In this document: piece after piece, positions 29,465 to 38,307 of the stretch | Position numbering within the stretch: position 1 is the first letter of the stretch | Layout: the number at the start of each line of letters is the position of its first letter | NCBI GenBank assembly: GCA_003218515.1 | Contig: QHNT01000274.1 | Span: forward strand, 1-38,307 | Direction: 5' to 3' | DNA from: Verrucomicrobiota bacterium | GTDB lineage: Bacteria > Verrucomicrobiota > Verrucomicrobiia > Limisphaerales > AV2 | Length of the DNA: 38,307 nucleotides | The notes under the pieces: generated by a model | What the model saw: the letters and a program-made list of their open reading frames with translations, nothing else | The model's database searches: none | Told to the model about the DNA's origin: nothing | Translations under genes and position numbers: made by a program

Positions 29465-29562
29465 TCGAGAACCTTATGCAATTTGACCGGGTCGCCAAGC
29501 GTGATCTGGTCGGCTGAAACGGGTTCCGTGCGCATCAACCGCGACGAGTTGCCAGCACCGCG

Positions 29563-30738
29563 CTACGGACGCGTCCGGCGCCCGAGTCCAAACTGATCTC
29601 CGGCGCGAATCGGCTCGCCGTCCTTAAAATCGATCTCCAACATCTTCTCACTTTGCACGTCAGTGCCGTGCTCATCCTTCAGCCCGGCGACGATTTTCCT
29701 CGTCGCCACCTCAATGACATCCCCCGTGGAAGGGTAGGCAAATCTGCCCTCGAAGCTGAACGTCACCCAACCCGGTTGATCGCGCAACGCGATGCTGGCG
29801 ACCGGTTTCGGCGGCAGCACGGTCGCGTTTGTAGCCGCCGACGCAAGGAGGCGGACATCGAAGATGTGTAATCGGCTGTTGTGCGCGTCGGTCAGCCAGA
29901 GTTCCGTTTCATCCGGCGTCAGACCGATGCCGTGGCTCGGACAGCCGTGCCTTTTCGTCGGCCCTTTCTCGAACCCCTTCACTTCCACCCGGTGCAGTTT
30001 TTTGCCGCTGACCAGGTCGCCGACTTCAAAGCCCAGCAACTCGTTCACGTTTACGAAGCACAACGTCCCGCGTCCGTTCACCGTGAACGGACGGATGAAA
30101 TTACCGAACGGTCCGACCTCGCGAATCACCTCGTGCGTCCGGGTATCCGTCACGCGGAGGATGGGCGACGCCAGGCCGGCCAGATACGCATGAGCACCGT
30201 CAAGGCCGATGATCGTGTTGTGCGCGCCGGAGTTGGTCACGATCTTCCTGATGACCTCGCCGCTGCCCGCGTCCACGACATGCCAATGCGCTTTTTCGAG
30301 CGACGGGAGATAAATCACTTTGCCGTCCGGGGAGATCGCCATGCGATCGCATCCGCCTTCATAAACGTTTTCCCAAAGAGTTTTTTCGGTGATGAGGTCA
30401 AAGCAGGTGAGCGTCCTGGTCGTGCTGACGTAAAGCCGCTTGGTGACCGCGTTCGCGCAGATGCCCTTGACGTTCAGCGGCTGGCCCTTCTCGTCGAGTC
30501 CAGAGGAAGGAATGCGCTTCACGAAACGGTGGCCGTGGTCAATGTCGAACACGAGCACGCCGTGCCCGCCATATTCGAGGTAATTGCGAATGCCCGGTTC
30601 CGCCACGTAGAGGAATTTTCCGTCGGGTAGTTTTCCCTGAGTTGTTGCGGCAACGCTGTCGCCGCTTCGGGACAAAAACAACGCGCAGAGGCAAAGAGCG
30701 ATAAACTCCGGACGCCGGCCGTGCAGAACTGTTTTCAT
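29563..30738 (-). CDS. Secreted YVTN/WD40-like beta-propeller protein
   Basis: Signal peptide, then GKFLYVAEPG, AVTKRLYVSTTRTLTCFDLITEKTLWE, MAISPDGKVIYLPSLEKAHWHVVDAGSGEVIRKI, DETELWLTDAHNSRLHIFDV. Confidence 0.82.
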   Translation of the reverse strand: MKTVLHGRRPEFIALCLCALFLSRSGDSVAATTQGKLPDGKFLYVAEPGIRNYLEYGGHGVLVFDIDHGHRFVKRIPSSGLDEKGQPLNVKGICANAVTKRLYVSTTRTLTCFDLITEKTLWENVYEGGCDRMAISPDGKVIYLPSLEKAHWHVVDAGSGEVIRKIVTNSGAHNTIIGLDGAHAYLAGLASPILRVTDTRTHEVIREVGPFGNFIRPFTVNGRGTLCFVNVNELLGFEVGDLVSGKKLHRVEVKGFEKGPTKRHGCPSHGIGLTPDETELWLTDAHNSRLHIFDVRLLASAATNATVLPPKPVASIALRDQPGWVTFSFEGRFAYPSTGDVIEVATRKIVAGLKDEHGTDVQSEKMLEIDFKDGEPIRAGDQFGLGRRTRP

Positions 30739-30786
30739 AAGAAGAGCGGGTTTCTGCGTCTGACACTAGCCCGCCGCCGGCGGATG

Positions 30787-32079
30787 TCAGGCAGATTTTC
30801 GGAACACGACGATCCGATTCGTGTTCGTCCCTTTGGCGTTGTTATCCACGCCCCAGCAATTCGCGGTCTTGGTGAATTTCTGATCGTTGATGAGCACCAG
30901 CCGCGGCTCCAGTCCCGCTGCCACGCCGCACGTCAGCACTGCTTCCTCCAGCTTGATTTCACCGCCGCGGACTTCGCCGACTTCAAAAGCGACGTGACCT
31001 CCCCGCCGCAAGACGCGAACCAGCTCGCGCAAAACGTCCGTCATCGCCCGTTGCCACTCATCCAATTTGCTCGCGACGGTAATACTCACTGAATGCGGAT
31101 CAACCCCGATCAACCAGCACCGCAGCCAATTGTCGCCGGCATAGTCCACCACGTCCAGAAACGGCGGCGAGGTGACGACCAGCGAGACGCTGTCGCTGGC
31201 GATCTCCGGTGTCGCCGAGGAGCGTTGCGTCAGCAGGCGCGCCTGGCTGCCCGCCCGTGACAGGTCGCCGCGAACCCTTTGGTTGCAGTCCGCGAGCAAC
31301 TGTCGGGTCTTCCGACAAATCAGGTCGGGGACCTTTCTGCGCGGAGGCGTCTGGCTGCGTCTCTGGTTAATCCTCCTTTGGGACTTGATCGAAACGGCCT
31401 GATTGGGCGGCAAAGTGTAAACCGAGAAAAAGCCGGGCGAATGGCCGGTCAACCGATTCAACGCGACCATCCAGATCCATTCATCAACCGCATCCAGCAC
31501 GGCCCCGGCCTTTCCTTGCAACAGGTATTTCTTGAGTGAGCAGATTTCCTTCAGCGTTTCCGGATGATAAAAGACCAGCAGGTCTTCCGGGAATTCGTCG
31601 GTGTCAGTGAAGTCGATTATTTTCAGGCGTTCCGCGACCTGCTGCAACGTCGGCGGATTCAAACGTGGTCGCGTCAGGAACGAACTCAGCGGATTGATAT
31701 CGCAGCCGCACGGGACGCGGCCCAGCAAGGCGGCTTCGATCACCGTGGTGCCTCGGCCCATAAACGGGTCATAGACGACCTCGCCCGGTTCCGTGAGGTG
31801 CTCGATGAAAAATCGCGGGAGTTGTGGCTTGAAGCACGCGCGATATGAGATCTCGTGAAGGCTGCTCGCCGCTCTCTGCCGGGCCGTCCAAAACTCATTG
31901 ACGCAGGTCAGCACCTCGATGGAGTCGGCAGAGAAAGTTTGAGCCTTGGTTTGGATACATCGCGTCGCTTTTCCAAACTCCCGAAAAGAAAGCAGTTGTT
32001 CGGCGAACGGGCCTTTCCAGCGGGTCTCGGCGCGAGGCTCAAGAGGCAAATCGAATTCCAAGTTGTCTTCCAGCGGCAT
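30787..32079 (-). CDS. SAM-dependent DNA (N4/N6) methyltransferase
   Basis: GEVVYDPFMGRGTTVIEAALLGRVPCGCDINPLS (SAM site) followed by SVSLVVTSPPFLDVVDYAGDNWLRCWLIG (catalytic SPPF). ATG at 32079 preferred over 32274. Confidence 0.88.
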   Translation of the reverse strand: MPLEDNLEFDLPLEPRAETRWKGPFAEQLLSFREFGKATRCIQTKAQTFSADSIEVLTCVNEFWTARQRAASSLHEISYRACFKPQLPRFFIEHLTEPGEVVYDPFMGRGTTVIEAALLGRVPCGCDINPLSSFLTRPRLNPPTLQQVAERLKIIDFTDTDEFPEDLLVFYHPETLKEICSLKKYLLQGKAGAVLDAVDEWIWMVALNRLTGHSPGFFSVYTLPPNQAVSIKSQRRINQRRSQTPPRRKVPDLICRKTRQLLADCNQRVRGDLSRAGSQARLLTQRSSATPEIASDSVSLVVTSPPFLDVVDYAGDNWLRCWLIGVDPHSVSITVASKLDEWQRAMTDVLRELVRVLRRGGHVAFEVGEVRGGEIKLEEAVLTCGVAAGLEPRLVLINDQKFTKTANCWGVDNNAKGTNTNRIVVFRKSA

Positions 32080-32406
32080 CAAGTCAAGGATTGAACCTGC
32101 TCTGCCGCTTTCACGCGAGAAATTTTCGTGGATAATCCCGGGTTGATTGGACCTACATCCCGGTTCGATTGCACCAGGCGAAATTGCGACTGAAACGTAA
32201 CCCTCCGTTAATCTTTTCGACACAGTGCCGCATATTCTTACGCCATCCGATTCGTTGACTTGACTCAGACCCAAATCAGAGTCTCATCGCATTCACGATG
32301 GAATACTCATCCTCTCGCACAACAGCTTCTGTAACCTTCACTCCGGCGCCATCTCAAATGCTCGATCATGGTTGAACGCCTGAAATACTCCCGTGTCTGA
32401 CTCACT

Positions 32407-32907
32407 ATGCGCCTGGAAGACCATGCTCGCTTGGACGATTTGGTGGAATCGACGATTCTTTTGGTTGAAGATAACGAAGATGACATTCTGCTGTTAGAGC
32501 GTGCCCTCCGAAACGCGCGCCTGGCCAATCCACTGAAAGTGGTCAAGGACGGGGAGGAAGCCATCAAATATCTCTCCGGAGACTCCGCCTACGCTGATCG
32601 GACTCGCTATCCATTTCCGTTCCTCATCCTGCTGGATCTCAGGTTGCCGAGACTCTCCGGCTTCGAAGTGCTCGCCTGGATTCGCGACCAGCCGGACTTC
32701 GGTGAGTTGATTATCGTCGTGCTCACGAATTCCGATCACGTCCCGGACGTGAGCAAGGCGCGCGACCTGGGGGCCAACTCCTATTTGGTGAAGCCGGGAA
32801 CCTTTGAGGAACTGGTGGAAATGGTGAAACGGATCAAAGGCCGTTGGTTGCTGCTGAACCAGCTGCCCGAGGAACCTGTTTCAGGGGAGGCTCATCCCTC
32901 GGCTTAG
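32407..32907 (+). CDS. Single-domain response regulator (Rcp1-like receiver)
   Basis: TILLVEDNEDDILLLERALRNA...PFLILLDLRLPRLSGFEVLAWIRDQPDF...VVLTNSDHVPDVSKARDLGANSYLVKPGTFEELVEMV. Confidence 0.93.
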   Translation: MRLEDHARLDDLVESTILLVEDNEDDILLLERALRNARLANPLKVVKDGEEAIKYLSGDSAYADRTRYPFPFLILLDLRLPRLSGFEVLAWIRDQPDFGELIIVVLTNSDHVPDVSKARDLGANSYLVKPGTFEELVEMVKRIKGRWLLLNQLPEEPVSGEAHPSA

Positions 32908-32943
32908 CACAGAAATGCCCGTGCAATGTGGACGTTCCGAATT

Positions 32944-33004
32944 CCCCTCACCCGGCCTTCGGCCACCCTCTACCCATCCGATGGGGAGAGGGCAGGGTGA
33001 GGGG
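32944..33004. repeat. CCCCTCACCCGGCCTTCGGCCACCCTCT palindromic repeat
   Basis: cccctcacccggccttcggccaccctctacccatccgatggggagagggcagggtgagggg; near-identical to 37492-37551. Confidence 0.92.
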
Positions 33005-33072
33005 CGCTGTCCAGTTTGGCGTCGTCATCGTAAAGAAGCGTTACGGACAAATCCAGCGCGGGGAGCGAAGCG

Positions 33073-34566
33073 TTACTGACCGATCTCGATCCAGTCCACG
33101 TCATAGGGTTCAAGTTTCGTCCGGACAGGTTGAGCTTCCAACTCTCCAGCGCTTCCCTGGCGAATCACCGCCAGGTTGTTTACCGGCGCGCTCGCATCCA
33201 GCTTCATGAAGCGGAACTGGCCGCGCTGGCCTTTGGGAAAACGGACGACCGCTTCGACCACTTCGCCCGGGCCGGGAGACGGAAAATTCCAAAACACAAC
33301 GTGATTCCAGCTTCCGTTTCGCGCGGCAAAGGCTTTCACGTCCCCGCTGGTCCCGCTCACGGCGAGCTTTTGTCCTTTGATCAAACTGAGCAAGCGAAAG
33401 GCGTAGTAGGCCGGTCGCACGCGGCCCTGGTTGTCCCAGAGTCCGTCATACTGCGGCATGACGTTCCACCAGTGCGCCATGAAGTCTGTCCCCTGCGCGG
33501 ACATCCACGGGGAAAATCTCGAAGGGTCCACGAAAAAGTCCCGAATATGGTAATAGGCCGCGCGCGCGAGGCCCTCTTCGTAAAAGTCGTGCGTCGTCTC
33601 AAGCACGAACGCGGGTTGAAAGGCGGGCGTCAGCACGGGGTTCCCGAGCGACATGTTCCATTCGTCCAGAATAGTTTCCGTTCCGGCCAGTCGCAGGTGC
33701 TTGGCTAGTTTGGCTTTCACCTCTTTGATGCTCTGGCGGAGTTGACCGGGATTGTTGCTGTAAAGATGCCAGGAGAAAAAGTGGAGCGGCGCGCCGCCTT
33801 TGGCGCAGTGTTCAATCAGCGCATCGCCCAACCGACTCCGGTAACCCGCCAGGGCCGGTCCGCCCACTCTCGCTTTCGGATCAGCCCGTAGAATCGCGTT
33901 CGCCGTGTGCGTGTAATAAGCGACGTAATCTTCGGGCTTGAAGCGATAAGGGCAGCCGCCGTCCTCGCCGATGTCCGGCTCATTTCCCACCTCCCAATAC
34001 TCAACGCCGTATCGCCGGCGCTGATTGCAGTGTTTGACCAGCTCAAAGACCAGTTTCTCCCAGTCCTTGTAATGGGTGGGATGCACGACGTCCTGTTCGA
34101 TCTTCGGAAAGAGCACGCGCGGCTTGAAACACAGACACAGGAGCGGCCTCGCGCCCGTGGCGAGGATGGCTTCGATGCTGTGGTCCAGCGTGTCCCAATG
34201 GTAACGTCCGGGCTTTGGGTAAAGATCGAAGTATTCCTGGACAAAAAGACGGATCGTTCGCGGCTGAAGCTGGGCAAGCTGGTCAAGGTGCGCAGCGATC
34301 ATTGGCTTCTCTGAAAGCCCACCCTGGCCCAAGGCATAGCGCGTCAAATCGATCTCCCCGATGGTCTGCGTGGTATCGACGACCAACTCAACCGTGGCGG
34401 CGAGCGCAGACCGGTCGAGCAGCGACATTCCAAGCAGCAGAATCGCGCAGCGGGACCATGAACCCAATCGTCCTCGTGCTCGTCCTCGTGCTCGTCCTCG
34501 AAACCAAGAGGAGACGAATCGAGGACGAGGACGAGAACGACGAGGAGGACGAAGGGGCAGGTTCAT
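33073..34566 (-). CDS. Secreted GH39-like glycoside hydrolase (xylosidase/arabinosidase type)
   Basis: YGVEYWEVGNEPDIGEDGG (putative acid/base), TETILDEWNMS (putative nucleophile), FFSWHLYSNNPGQL, AHWWNVMPQYDGLWDNQGRVRPAYYAFRLLS. Best start is ATG at 34566 preceded by aaaggaggctctcc; other candidates TTG 34467 and ATG 34428; the ORF extends to 34848. Confidence 0.8.
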   Translation of the reverse strand: MNLPLRPPRRSRPRPRFVSSWFRGRARGRARGRLGSWSRCAILLLGMSLLDRSALAATVELVVDTTQTIGEIDLTRYALGQGGLSEKPMIAAHLDQLAQLQPRTIRLFVQEYFDLYPKPGRYHWDTLDHSIEAILATGARPLLCLCFKPRVLFPKIEQDVVHPTHYKDWEKLVFELVKHCNQRRRYGVEYWEVGNEPDIGEDGGCPYRFKPEDYVAYYTHTANAILRADPKARVGGPALAGYRSRLGDALIEHCAKGGAPLHFFSWHLYSNNPGQLRQSIKEVKAKLAKHLRLAGTETILDEWNMSLGNPVLTPAFQPAFVLETTHDFYEEGLARAAYYHIRDFFVDPSRFSPWMSAQGTDFMAHWWNVMPQYDGLWDNQGRVRPAYYAFRLLSLIKGQKLAVSGTSGDVKAFAARNGSWNHVVFWNFPSPGPGEVVEAVVRFPKGQRGQFRFMKLDASAPVNNLAVIRQGSAGELEAQPVRTKLEPYDVDWIEIGQ

Positions 34567-34799
34567 GGAGAGCCTCCTTTCGCTTTTGCGCGCGCATTGG
34601 GACCATGAACCGCTGCGCCTCACAGAGGCGCGGTCCGGACGGCGGGTCTGCGACCCGCAGCCTGCTCGGTTCACGGAAAGCCTACTTTCGTTTTTTCGCA
34701 TGTAGCGGGACCATGAACCAAATTGGCACCCCTCTCCCTGCCCTCTCCCCGCAAGGCGGGGAGAGGGTGGCCGAAGGCCGGGAGAGGGGCGGTTCATGG
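34456..34799. repeat. Cluster of three palindromic modules bracketed by CCATGAACC / GGTTCA(T/C)GG
   Basis: Cores at ~34465-34559 (cgtcctcgtgctcgtcctcg.../cgaggacgaggacgag...), ~34612-34667, and ~34720-34790 (cccctctccctgccctctccccgcaaggcggggagagggtggccgaaggccgggagagggg). Linkers 34560-34611 and 34668-34719 are homologous (42/52 by hand). Confidence 0.88.
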
Positions 34800-34961
34800 G
34801 AATCGTGGGAAGAAATCGGGCAGATTTCATAAACGGTTTGCCGGTCACCTTAGAAACTCCTGGTTGGAAGACAAGTTCAAGCAGCCGCCTGCGGGGTTGA
34901 ATCCCCTCCGCATGGAGGCTTGTCGTAAGGAGGGCCGTTCGTTAAGACTCTTGCTCAAGGC

Positions 34962-36443
34962 ATGACGCATTTCTCCTGGCTGGATGGCAGCATTGTGGGG
35001 CTTTACCTCCTCGCCACCATGATTGCCGGGGTCATGGTGCGGAAATACGTCGCCAGGGTGGAACACTTCCTGGTGGCGGGGCGCGAGATGAACGTTTACC
35101 TCGGCATCGCGTCGCTGGCGGCCACCGAGTTTGGCATCGTGACCTGTATGTACACGGCGCAAAACGGTTACGAGAAGGGATTCGCCGGCGCCATTCCCGG
35201 CATCTGCCAGGCCATCGCCATGGGATTCATCGGCCTGACCGGCTTCTGCATCAAACCGCTGCGCGATTCCGGCGCGATGACCATCCCGGAAATGTTCGAG
35301 AAACGCTTCGGTCCGCGCATTCGCTGGGCGGCGGGCGTGGTCATTGTCCTGGGTGGCTTGCTGAACATGGGCGTGTTCCTGCGGACGGGCGGCGAGTTTC
35401 TCGTGCTCGTGTGCGGGTTCGACGTGAAGTATCTGGAAATCGCCATGACCGCGCTGCTCGTCGGCGTGGCGGTTTACACCATCCTCGGCGGGATGCTCTC
35501 CGTGCTCGTCACCGACTTCCTACAATTCGTCGTCATGAGCGCCGGCCTGATTGTCGTCACTGCGCTCATCCTGGCAAATATCGGCTGGGGCAAACTGGTG
35601 AGCACTGTGCAAATTCATTACGGCGCCGGCGGTTTCAATCCGTTGCTGAACCCGAGCATGGGCTGGCCGTACGTGCTTTTCAATCTCCTGCTCAACACGG
35701 CCGCCACACTCACCTGGCAGGCGACCATCGCCCGTGTGCTGGCCGCCAAGGACAGCGCGACCGGACGAAAGATATACACGCGCACCGCGTTCTTCTTCGT
35801 CTGTCGCTTTCTCATCCCCGGCATCTGGGGCATCGCCGCGCTGGCGGCGCTCGGACCGGCCATGCCCGGCGACAACACGCTGCACGCCATGCCCAGGTTT
35901 CTCAGCACGTTCGTTCCTGTCGGTGTCATGGGGGTTCTGGTGGCGGCGATGCTCGCGGCGGACATGAGCACCGATTCGTCCTATATGCTCACCTGGGGCA
36001 GCGTCATGTACAACGACGTGCTCGCGCCATTCCGCAAGTCAGCCTGGTCCGAGCGCCAGGGGCTGCTGGTCAACCGGGCGATCATTGCGTTGATTGGCGT
36101 GTTCCTGCTGTTTTACGGGCTCTGGTATCCGCTCAAGGGCGACCTCTGGACCTACCTGGGTGTCACCGGGACAATTTACCTGTCGAGCATGACCATGCTG
36201 CTGATCGCCTGCTGCTATTGGCGCCGCGCGAACAACTGGGGTGCAGCCGCGGCCATCGTTTGCGGCGCGGTCGTGCCGATTTGTTATCTGATTATCGAAC
36301 AGGTCCCGAAAACGAAGCCTGTCGCGGCAAAAATCGGACCGTACTATTCAGGCATCGCGACTTATCTGTTGGTCGGTGCGGCAATGGTGGTCGGTTCACT
36401 GCTGAAACCGCGGGACGAACAGCGCGCTCAACCCGGCGTCTGA
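34962..36443 (+). CDS. Sodium:solute symporter (SSS family)
   Basis: Multiple TM helices; VARVEHFLVAGREMNVYLGIASLAATEFGIVTCMYTAQNGYEKGFAGAIPGICQAIAMGFIGLTGF; MTIPEMFEKRFGPRIRW. Confidence 0.93.
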   Translation: MTHFSWLDGSIVGLYLLATMIAGVMVRKYVARVEHFLVAGREMNVYLGIASLAATEFGIVTCMYTAQNGYEKGFAGAIPGICQAIAMGFIGLTGFCIKPLRDSGAMTIPEMFEKRFGPRIRWAAGVVIVLGGLLNMGVFLRTGGEFLVLVCGFDVKYLEIAMTALLVGVAVYTILGGMLSVLVTDFLQFVVMSAGLIVVTALILANIGWGKLVSTVQIHYGAGGFNPLLNPSMGWPYVLFNLLLNTAATLTWQATIARVLAAKDSATGRKIYTRTAFFFVCRFLIPGIWGIAALAALGPAMPGDNTLHAMPRFLSTFVPVGVMGVLVAAMLAADMSTDSSYMLTWGSVMYNDVLAPFRKSAWSERQGLLVNRAIIALIGVFLLFYGLWYPLKGDLWTYLGVTGTIYLSSMTMLLIACCYWRRANNWGAAAAIVCGAVVPICYLIIEQVPKTKPVAAKIGPYYSGIATYLLVGAAMVVGSLLKPRDEQRAQPGV

Positions 36444-36458
36444 AACGAGAATTCAATC

Positions 36459-36623
36459 ATGACTAAACACTGGTTCTGGCTGCTGCTGACGATGGTCGCT
36501 CTGGTTTGGTACTCCACCGTGACGGTTTACGTCGCTGTCCGAGGCACATTCGACATCCGGCAAATGCTACGACGGCTGAGGGACAGAGAAAGAGAGAAGC
36601 ATCCGCCTGGACCGAGCGACTGA
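36459..36623 (+). CDS. 54-aa single-TM protein directly downstream of the SSS symporter
   Basis: MTKHWFWLLLTMVALVWYSTVTVYVAVRGTFDIRQMLRRLRDREREKHPPGPSD*. Starts 15 nt after the symporter stop; below the ORF-track length cutoff. Confidence 0.7.
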   Translation: MTKHWFWLLLTMVALVWYSTVTVYVAVRGTFDIRQMLRRLRDREREKHPPGPSD

Positions 36624-36668
36624 TGGTCCGCGCGGGCAAGGACAAGGGGTCGGTCATACATCGCGGTT

Positions 36669-37313
36669 TTATCGTGCTGCCCCTCCCTTCTTCGAGATGT
36701 TCGCCTCTTTAGCGGGGTTGCGCACAAGCACTCCATGAATCTCTTTCGCAGCAAGCCTCCAGTACATGTCCCGAGGCAAGGTCGTGAGACATTCAGGATC
36801 ATAGGGAGTGCTGGTCATTCCAAGCCGTTGCAGGAACCGCCGCGCTTCCTCACAGCAGAGGCGGTCGAACCGCAACCGATTCCGCCGGATCCGAAGAACG
36901 CCGCGGCTAACGAGATGACCAACTGTCGCTTCTCGAATCAGCGCGGCGGCGAGAAGCTTCACCGCCATCTCTTGATCATCTGGGGAGTACCTAAAATCCA
37001 CCGAACAGACCCTCAGGGGCCGTCCATATGTAGATCCTGCGATTGCCAGAGCATTGACAATGCTGCGGATTTCGGCTCTTACCCTTTTGAATCTGATCGG
37101 CTCGCACTCGGCGATCAGGTGCACAGCAGCATCGGCCAAAGTTGAGGTATAGTGGCGCGTATCAGTCCAAGGATCCAAGATTCGAAATCCTTTTCTAATT
37201 TCGCACGGACAGAACCGACGGGTGGCCGCTTCAAAAAAGATTGCCGGAAGCCCTAACAGGTATTGGCGCCAGATTAGCGCGCAACAGTATCTCAATCCGC
37301 GCTTAGGTATCAT
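36669..37313 (-). CDS. Hypothetical protein
   Basis: ATG at 37313 gives MIPKRGLRYCCALIWRQYLLGLPAIFFEAATRRFCPCEIRKGFRILDPWTDTRHYTST... The upstream ORF extension to 37604 reads through a palindromic repeat (SPCPLPIGWGEGGRRPGEG). Confidence 0.5.
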   Translation of the reverse strand: MIPKRGLRYCCALIWRQYLLGLPAIFFEAATRRFCPCEIRKGFRILDPWTDTRHYTSTLADAAVHLIAECEPIRFKRVRAEIRSIVNALAIAGSTYGRPLRVCSVDFRYSPDDQEMAVKLLAAALIREATVGHLVSRGVLRIRRNRLRFDRLCCEEARRFLQRLGMTSTPYDPECLTTLPRDMYWRLAAKEIHGVLVRNPAKEANISKKGGAAR

Positions 37314-37491
37314 GTTGTTAACATATGGTTGCGTCGAATGTGTGCAAGCACCCGTTGAAGCTTTATTGGAACACTTCACTGAGAAATCGCGAAGCTGCTC
37401 CAACCCGCAATGAGCAAATTGAATAATGATTAGACGCGAACCCAATTCTGGACCCAATTCGGACCTCAATTTGCGCGGCTCGGCACGAATT

Positions 37492-37551
37492 CCCTCACCC
37501 GGCCTTCGGCCACCCTCTCCCCATCCGATGGGGAGAGGGCAGGGTGAGGGG
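37492..37551. repeat. CCCTCACCCGGCCTTCGGCCACCCTCTCCCC palindromic repeat
   Basis: ccctcacccggccttcggccaccctctccccatccgatggggagagggcagggtgagggg; differs from 32944-33004 by one substitution over the shared span, by eye. Confidence 0.92.
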
Positions 37552-37612
37552 GCGCCGACAAGCGGCTCGCCACTGACGCTTTTTTCTGCTCGCACAGGAA
37601 CCAAAGTTGGGC

Positions 37613-38307
37613 ATGATTATCCGCATGAAAACCTCTCTATCAGTTTCAAAAATTTCTCGTCGCCGTTTTATCGCCACCACGGCTACCGCTATCGCTGCGC
37701 CCACAATCATTCCAGCCAGTGCCCTCGGCGCAAACGGCCGCCCGGCGCCGTCGGAACGCATCACGATGGGCGTGGTTGGCTGGGGCATGCAAGGCCCCAG
37801 CAACACCGGGAGCTTCATGAGGGAGTCTGACTGCCAGGTGGTCGCCACCTGTAACATTGACAAGAAACACCTGGAAGCGTCGGTGAACTCGATTAACGGC
37901 CACTACAAAAACCAGGACTGCAAAACCTATCACGATTACCGCGAGATGATGGCACGCACGGACATCGATGCGGTGATGCTCGCCGTGCCGGACCACTGGC
38001 ACGCGCTCATCGCCACCGAGGCGGCCAGGAATAAGAAGGACATTTACGGGGAGAAACCGCTCGCCCGCACCATCACCGAACAACAAGCCATTGTGAGAGC
38101 TGTCCAGTCCAACCAGCGCATTTGGCAGACGGGTTCCTGGCAGCGTTCGGAACGGAACTTCCATTATGCCGCGGAAATCGTTCGCAACGGTCTGATCGGC
38201 AAAGTGACCCGCGTGGAGGTCGGGCTGCCCAGCGGCCACCATGACTTCGCCGGAACCGGCAAGCCCCTGTTGCAGAAGCTGGCGCAGCTCCCGGAGAAAG
38301 TCGAGGA
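37613..38307 (+). CDS. Tat-exported Gfo/Idh/MocA family oxidoreductase, truncated by window edge
   Basis: Open frame to window end, not in the ORF track. MIIRMKTSLSVSKISRRRFIATTATAIAAPTIIPASALG (twin-arginine signal), ITMGVVGWGMQGPSNTGSFM, CQVVATCNIDKKHLEASVNSIN, DIDAVMLAVPDHWHALIATEAARNKKDIYGEKPLARTITEQQAIV. Confidence 0.93.
   Translation, partial: MIIRMKTSLSVSKISRRRFIATTATAIAAPTIIPASALGANGRPAPSERITMGVVGWGMQGPSNTGSFMRESDCQVVATCNIDKKHLEASVNSINGHYKNQDCKTYHDYREMMARTDIDAVMLAVPDHWHALIATEAARNKKDIYGEKPLARTITEQQAIVRAVQSNQRIWQTGSWQRSERNFHYAAEIVRNGLIGKVTRVEVGLPSGHHDFAGTGKPLLQKLAQLPEKVE

Noticed and set aside
34456-34799. Possible CRISPR-like array
   Set aside because: Only two diverged 52-bp units separated by palindromic rather than unique spacers, no cas genes; part of a coding-frame extension.
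1636-36443. Inositol utilisation system linking MIOX and the SSS symporter
   Set aside because: Genes are ~33 kb apart with unrelated genes between; symporter substrate cannot be inferred.
35411-36466. 351-aa plus-strand ORF overlapping the SSS symporter
   Set aside because: Alternate frame of an unmistakable symporter; Arg/His-rich nonsense composition.

Overview
The window looks like chromosomal DNA from a GC-rich bacterium, probably Verrucomicrobiota; this lineage call is inferred from gene content and repeat style, not from a search. Recognisable genes: an edge-truncated MASE1/PAS sensor protein, inositol oxygenase, an FGE/SUMF1-like protein, tRNA-Val(CAC), a redoxin/cytochrome-c/copper-monooxygenase fusion, damaged nadB and panC, a large PD40-type propeller, two tandem H-X9-DG prepilin-like proteins, a glutaredoxin remnant, glycerate kinase, a TPR protein, a T5SS/PEP-CTERM-type repeat protein with a frameshift, dapL, a CotH/LTD protein, a ceramidase-like protein, a YVTN-like propeller, a DNA methyltransferase, a Rcp1-like response regulator, a GH39-like glycosidase, an SSS symporter with a 54-aa membrane ORF behind it, and a Tat-exported Gfo/Idh/MocA protein running off the right edge. 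The strongest unexplained signal is a set of palindromic repeat modules found in intergenic DNA and also in-frame inside genes (panC, nadB, the 5' end of the GH39-like gene). Several are bounded by a recurring CCATGAACC/GGTTCATGG junction motif. They resemble Rickettsia palindromic elements in behaviour but not obviously in sequence. A second odd pattern is that nadB, panC and a glutaredoxin-like gene each lack roughly 110-130 bp of conserved core. That could be real gene decay or an assembly artefact and needs read-level checking.
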